Shown here one piece after another: positions 57,647 to 64,000 of a stretch of DNA of 64,000 nt. The notes below the pieces were generated by a model. The model ran no database searches and was not told where the DNA came from. It worked only from the letters and a program-made list of their open reading frames with translations. The stretch spans positions 3,205,751 through 3,269,750 of the forward strand of contig NZ_KI632509.1 in NCBI RefSeq assembly GCF_000504245.1, given 5' to 3'. Positions within the stretch are counted from its first letter, which is position 1; each line of letters begins with the position of its first letter. The position numbers were made by a program, and so were the translations under genes. The DNA is from Haloechinothrix halophila YIM 93223 (GTDB lineage: Bacteria > Actinomycetota > Actinomycetes > Mycobacteriales > Pseudonocardiaceae).

Positions 57647-57652
57647 TACAAT
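57647..57652 (+). promoter_or_regulatory. Possible -10 box for the zinc-ribbon gene
   Basis: TACAAT is an unusually good -10 hexamer for such G+C-rich DNA and lies about 100 bp before the ATG at 57756. No convincing -35 is seen. The rest of the 298-bp gap (57458-57755) shows nothing else. Confidence 0.35.
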
Positions 57653-57755
57653 ATGAAGCGGCCCTCAACGCGACGAATGCGCGGGTCGTTTCGTGCCGCT
57701 TCGGACCCCGGCGGCATCCGCGAGTCTCAACGGATGCCAGCTGCCGGGAGTCGAC

Positions 57756-58196
57756 ATGAACCCGTTCTATCGGTCGACCAAGCCACCAGCAACGACCTGC
57801 GAGTACTGTGGTCGCACCGTCGATCCAGCCACGCGCATCGATACCGTCGTCCCCGACTCAACCTACCTGCATGCCGACGACCCACGGCAGGACGGCCGTC
57901 GCCTCGGACGCGCGTGCTCTGCCGAGCACGCCGACGAGCTGATCGCGCTCGGCACCAGGAACTGGATCGACGAACAACTGTGGGCCAACAAACTCCGGCG
58001 CGCCTCCGGGCACTGGAACCGCACCGAAACCACCCTGAGCGGCATCGCAGATCGCGCCGGGCTCACACCCACCCAACTGATGCGTGCCATCCGCTGGCGC
58101 AGCGAAACCTCCCGAAAGGACTGGGGCTGGGGGCGGGGTGGCCGTGATCCATGCACCTCCAATTCGGATCACGGCCACCCCACGGAACTGCCATAG
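57756..58196 (+). CDS. Hypothetical zinc-ribbon and helix-turn-helix-like protein
   Basis: 146 residues. A CEYCGR motif near the N-terminus and a Cys in RACSAEHADEL suggest a zinc ribbon. A helical segment, TTLSGIADRAGLTPTQLMRA, looks like a helix-turn-helix. The C-terminus is low complexity (WGWGRGGRDP). The combination suggests a DNA- or RNA-binding protein; no family is recognised. The ATG at 57756 is weakly supported by CGGGAG upstream. It converges on the HAD gene through a large palindrome. Confidence 0.55.
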   Translation: MNPFYRSTKPPATTCEYCGRTVDPATRIDTVVPDSTYLHADDPRQDGRRLGRACSAEHADELIALGTRNWIDEQLWANKLRRASGHWNRTETTLSGIADRAGLTPTQLMRAIRWRSETSRKDWGWGRGGRDPCTSNSDHGHPTELP

Positions 58197-58243
58197 AGCC
58201 GTGCGGGTGCCCGCACCGCGGTAACGCTTCCACTGGGCCGCTC

Positions 58244-58296
58244 GCGGTGAATGACGCTTTCGCCGCGCTCAACGCGAGGAAAGCGTCATTCACCGC
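58244..58296. terminator. 18-bp perfect inverted repeat between convergent genes
   Basis: Arms 58244-58261 and 58279-58296 (outer bases GCGGTGAATGACGC) are perfectly complementary; the 17-base centre has a further CGCG stem. It includes the stop codon of the HAD gene and lies 48 bp after the zinc-ribbon gene, so it can end both transcripts. Confidence 0.8.
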
Positions 58297-58987
58297 ACCA
58301 GGCGCACGCCGGCTAGTGACTCCACGAACACCCGGCGGTCGCCGGGATCCACGGGCAGCTCACCGGGGACGACGACCACAGTGCACCCGGCGGCGGACGC
58401 CGCCGCGACGCCGGTCGGCGAGTCCTCGATCGCCACACATCGAACCGGGTCGACGCCCAGTTTCCGCGCGGCACGCAAATAGGGCTCCGGATGCGGTTTG
58501 TTGTGACCGTCGACCTCGTCGCCGCATACGGTGACGTCGAAATTCGCCCGCCCGATACTGATCAGCGCCAGATCCGTCAACGTCCGCACAGTGGACGTCA
58601 CCAATGCTGTCGGCACCCCGGAGCGGCGGACGTCGGCAAGCACGTCCCGCGCGCCAGGCAACCACGGCAGCTCGCTGCTCAGCAGCTCGCCCATCCGCGT
58701 TTCCAGCCAGCGTGCGACGTCGGCACGCAGACCAGGGGTGGCATCGACACCGACGTCGTCGAACAGCACCCGCAGCGTGGCTTCGGTGTGGCTGCCCAGC
58801 ATCCGCTCCCGCGCGGCCCGCGACAGCGTGCCGCCGAGCCGTTCGGCGGCCTCGCCCAGCGCGATGTCCCACAGCTTCTCGGAGTCGACGAGCGTGCCGT
58901 CCATGTCGAACAGCACCGCGTCCCAGCCGCCGTCGCCGAGGACATCCACCGCCTCGCTGCCGGACACCGTGTCGCCTACCTCGCCGG

Positions 58988-58991
<4 letters not shown>
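58290..58991 (-). CDS. HAD-superfamily phosphatase, beta-phosphoglucomutase-like
   Basis: 233 residues. Motif I is VLFDMDGTLVDSE with Asp29 and Asp31; the cap domain follows (LGEAAERLGGTLSRAARERM). Motif II is VTSTVRTL, motif III Lys is in DGHNKPHPEPYL and motif IV is AIEDSPTGVAAASAAG. It is probably a phosphatase of small sugar or nucleotide phosphates. The GTG start overlaps the metH stop (GTGA), so its translation is coupled to metH. Confidence 0.9.
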
Positions 58992-62581
<3,590 letters not shown>

Positions 62582-62588
62582 ACAGTCG

Positions 62589-62627
62589 AGACTACGGTCC
62601 CGTGCCAGCCCTGGGTGGTCGTAGGCT
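62589..62627. promoter_or_regulatory. Divergent leaderless -10 boxes of metH and the PAC2 gene
   Basis: On the minus strand TAGTCT (62589-62594) ends seven bases before the metH ATG. On the plus strand TAGGCT (62622-62627) ends six bases before the PAC2 GTG at 62634. The 52-bp gap leaves room for overlapping promoters only. Confidence 0.5.
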
Positions 62628-62633
62628 GGGCGG

Positions 62634-63521
62634 GTGACCGATCCCGAAGCGCACGAACCGACATCGGCCAACGACACGTCTGGCTCGGCCACCGTAATGG
62701 TCGTGGCGTTCGAAGGCTGGAACGACGCAGGTGAGGCCGCTAGTGCCGCGATCGAGCACCTACAGCTGTCGTGGGAGGCCACCGCCGTCGACGAGTTGAG
62801 CCAGGACGACTACTACGACTTCCAGGTCAGCCGCCCCACCGTCCACATGGTGGAAGGGGTCACCCGGCGGATCGACTGGCCAACGACGTTGCTGTCGCGG
62901 TGCAGCCCGACCGGCTTCGATCAGGACCTGATCCTGGTACAGGGGCCGGAGCCGAATCTGCGCTGGCGCGCGTTCTGCGATGAGCTGATCGACAAGGCGA
63001 AGCAGCTCGATGTCTCGACCGTTGTGACGCTGGGTTCGCTGCTTGCCGACACCGCGCACACCCGGCCGGTGCGGATCAGCGGCAGTGCCTACGATGCCGA
63101 ATCGGCGGAGCGGCACGGCTTCACGTCCAGCAACTACGACGGCCCGACCGGAATCACCGGAGTGATGCACTACGCCTGCGTGCAGGCGGGCATCCCGGCG
63201 ATCTCGATCTGGGCCGCGGTGCCGCACTACGTCTCGCAGTCGCCATCGCCGAAGGTCACCCTCGCGATGCTGCGCAAGCTGGAGGACGTGCTCGACCTGG
63301 AGATCCCGCTGGGGTCGCTGCCGGAGCAGGCAGAGGAGTGGCAACGCACGGTGTCTGAACTGGCCGAGGAGGACGAGGAGGTCAGCGAGTACGTCCGCTC
63401 GCTAGAGGAGCGCGGCGACGCGGAGGCCGACCTGACGGAGACCAGCGGCGAGCAGATCGCCGCCGACTTCGAGCGCTACCTCCGCAGACGCCGAGGGGGC
63501 GGCTCCGCGGGCTCGTCATAG
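62634..63521 (+). CDS. PAC2-family protein
   Basis: 295 residues. The start of the fold, TVMVVAFEGWNDAGEAASAAI, and YYDFQVSRPTVHM, LILVQGPEPNLRWRAFC and THTRPV-like SLLADTAHTRPVRISGSAYD (in part) match the PAC2 family, named after a eukaryotic proteasome-assembly chaperone. The bacterial role is unknown. The C-terminal ~60 residues are acidic and helical. GTG start at 62634. Its presence near the proteasome genes is a conserved arrangement (Rv2125), not proof of function. Confidence 0.92.
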   Translation: MTDPEAHEPTSANDTSGSATVMVVAFEGWNDAGEAASAAIEHLQLSWEATAVDELSQDDYYDFQVSRPTVHMVEGVTRRIDWPTTLLSRCSPTGFDQDLILVQGPEPNLRWRAFCDELIDKAKQLDVSTVVTLGSLLADTAHTRPVRISGSAYDAESAERHGFTSSNYDGPTGITGVMHYACVQAGIPAISIWAAVPHYVSQSPSPKVTLAMLRKLEDVLDLEIPLGSLPEQAEEWQRTVSELAEEDEEVSEYVRSLEERGDAEADLTETSGEQIAADFERYLRRRRGGGSAGSS

Positions 63522-63523
63522 CC

Positions 63524-64000
63524 CTACAGCGCCACGCCGAGCAGGGCGTCGACCGCGGTGCGTATCGCGGCGGGGGCCGTCGTGTCCTCGCCGCGCCGCG
63601 TGAGCGCGTCGTCCACCCAGGCGTCGATCGCCGCCAGTGCGCGAGGCGTGTCCAGGTCGTTCGCCAGGTGCTCGCGGAGCCGGTCGATGGCGCCCGTGGC
63701 GTCCGGGCCCGCGTCGAGCGACGTCGCCTCCCGCCACCGCGCCAACCGCGCCGTGGCGTCCGCCAGCAGGTCGGCCGTCCACTGCCGGTCCTCCCGGTAG
63801 TGCCCGGCGAACAGCGCTAGCCGCATCACGTCAGGCTCGACACCCTCCGAGCGCAGCTTCGAGACGAACACCAGGTTGCCCTTGGACTTCGACATCTTCT
63901 CGCCGTCGAGCCCGATCATGCCCGCGTGCACGTAGAACCGCGCGAACGGGTGATCACCGGCCAGCGCCTCAGCATGCGCCGCGCTGAACTCATGATGCGG
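63524..64000 (-). CDS. mshC: Mycothiol ligase MshC (5'-truncated by the window)
   Basis: 159 C-terminal residues; the N-terminal part lies to the right of the window and the frame is open to its edge. The visible part has the adenylation loop [17 protein letters not shown], preceded by [10 protein letters not shown], and the helical C-terminal domain of cysteinyl-tRNA-synthetase-like enzymes. MshC joins cysteine to glucosaminyl-inositol in mycothiol synthesis. It ends two bases past the PAC2 stop, convergent. Confidence 0.95.
   Translation of the reverse strand, partial: PHHEFSAAHAEALAGDHPFARFYVHAGMIGLDGEKMSKSKGNLVFVSKLRSEGVEPDVMRLALFAGHYREDRQWTADLLADATARLARWREATSLDAGPDATGAIDRLREHLANDLDTPRALAAIDAWVDDALTRRGEDTTAPAAIRTAVDALLGVAL

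Noticed and set aside
62582-62633. Cobalamin riboswitch before metH
   Set aside because: The gap is only 52 bp and contains a -10 box close to the start codon; no room for the aptamer.

Overview
The window is high-G+C actinobacterial DNA, most likely from Pseudonocardiales (Pseudonocardiaceae). This assignment is inferred from gene content, not from a database match. The evidence is a complete Pup-proteasome locus, a mycothiol gene (mshC), bacterial NHEJ genes, GTG starts, apparent leaderless promoters and a SOS box of mycobacterial type. I saw no rRNA, tRNA, CRISPR array or insertion sequence.

Bases 1-9250 hold the C-terminal part of a molybdopterin oxidoreductase, then an Mrp-type P-loop ATPase and a SulP anion transporter on the same strand. 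They are followed by a ribokinase-family kinase, an LpqE-like lipoprotein, an HtrA-like lipoprotein protease, two small membrane proteins and an MFS transporter. Bases 9300-18000 carry a site-2 protease with CBS domains, a secreted LVIVD-repeat protein, a DUF2157 membrane protein, a phosphoketolase and a DsbA/VKOR disulfide pair. Bases 18000-22000 are an NHEJ block in which the LigD polymerase domain, Ku and the phosphoesterase-ligase part are separate genes. Bases 22000-26000 hold a FabH-type ketosynthase divergent from an AraC-family regulator, and a secreted SGNH hydrolase.

From about 26 kb to the right end the gene order follows the M. tuberculosis chromosome from pepE (Rv2089c) to mshC (Rv2130c). 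The shared genes are an M24 aminopeptidase, a 5'-3' exonuclease, a DUF4333 membrane protein, helY, tatC, tatA, pafC, pafB, pafA, prcA, prcB, pup, dop, arc/mpa, trmI, a RecB-like nuclease, hisG, hisE, metH, a PAC2 protein and mshC. Genes that look additional to that backbone are an Eis-like acetyltransferase, a SOS-controlled DUF222-HNH (13E12) gene, a trio of small single-span membrane proteins, a second site-2 protease, an orphan ParA with an O-methyltransferase, two GAF-ANTAR regulators, a zinc-ribbon protein and a HAD phosphatase.

The genes fall into a few functional groups. Protein turnover is served by Pup, Dop, PafA, ARC and the 20S core, with PafBC as DNA-damage regulators. Tat export, disulfide formation and envelope proteolysis form a second group, and DNA repair (NHEJ, exonuclease, RecB-like nuclease, HelY) a third. 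No clearly new multi-gene system is evident. The best candidates for something undescribed are the three membrane proteins beside arc, two of which have Tyr/Pro/Gly/Gln-rich tails, with a 33-bp tandem array among them; three operator-like sites exactly 35 bp apart between fabH and the AraC gene; and an orphan ParA preceded by tandem 20-bp repeats. Several strong hairpins mark transcript ends and are listed separately.
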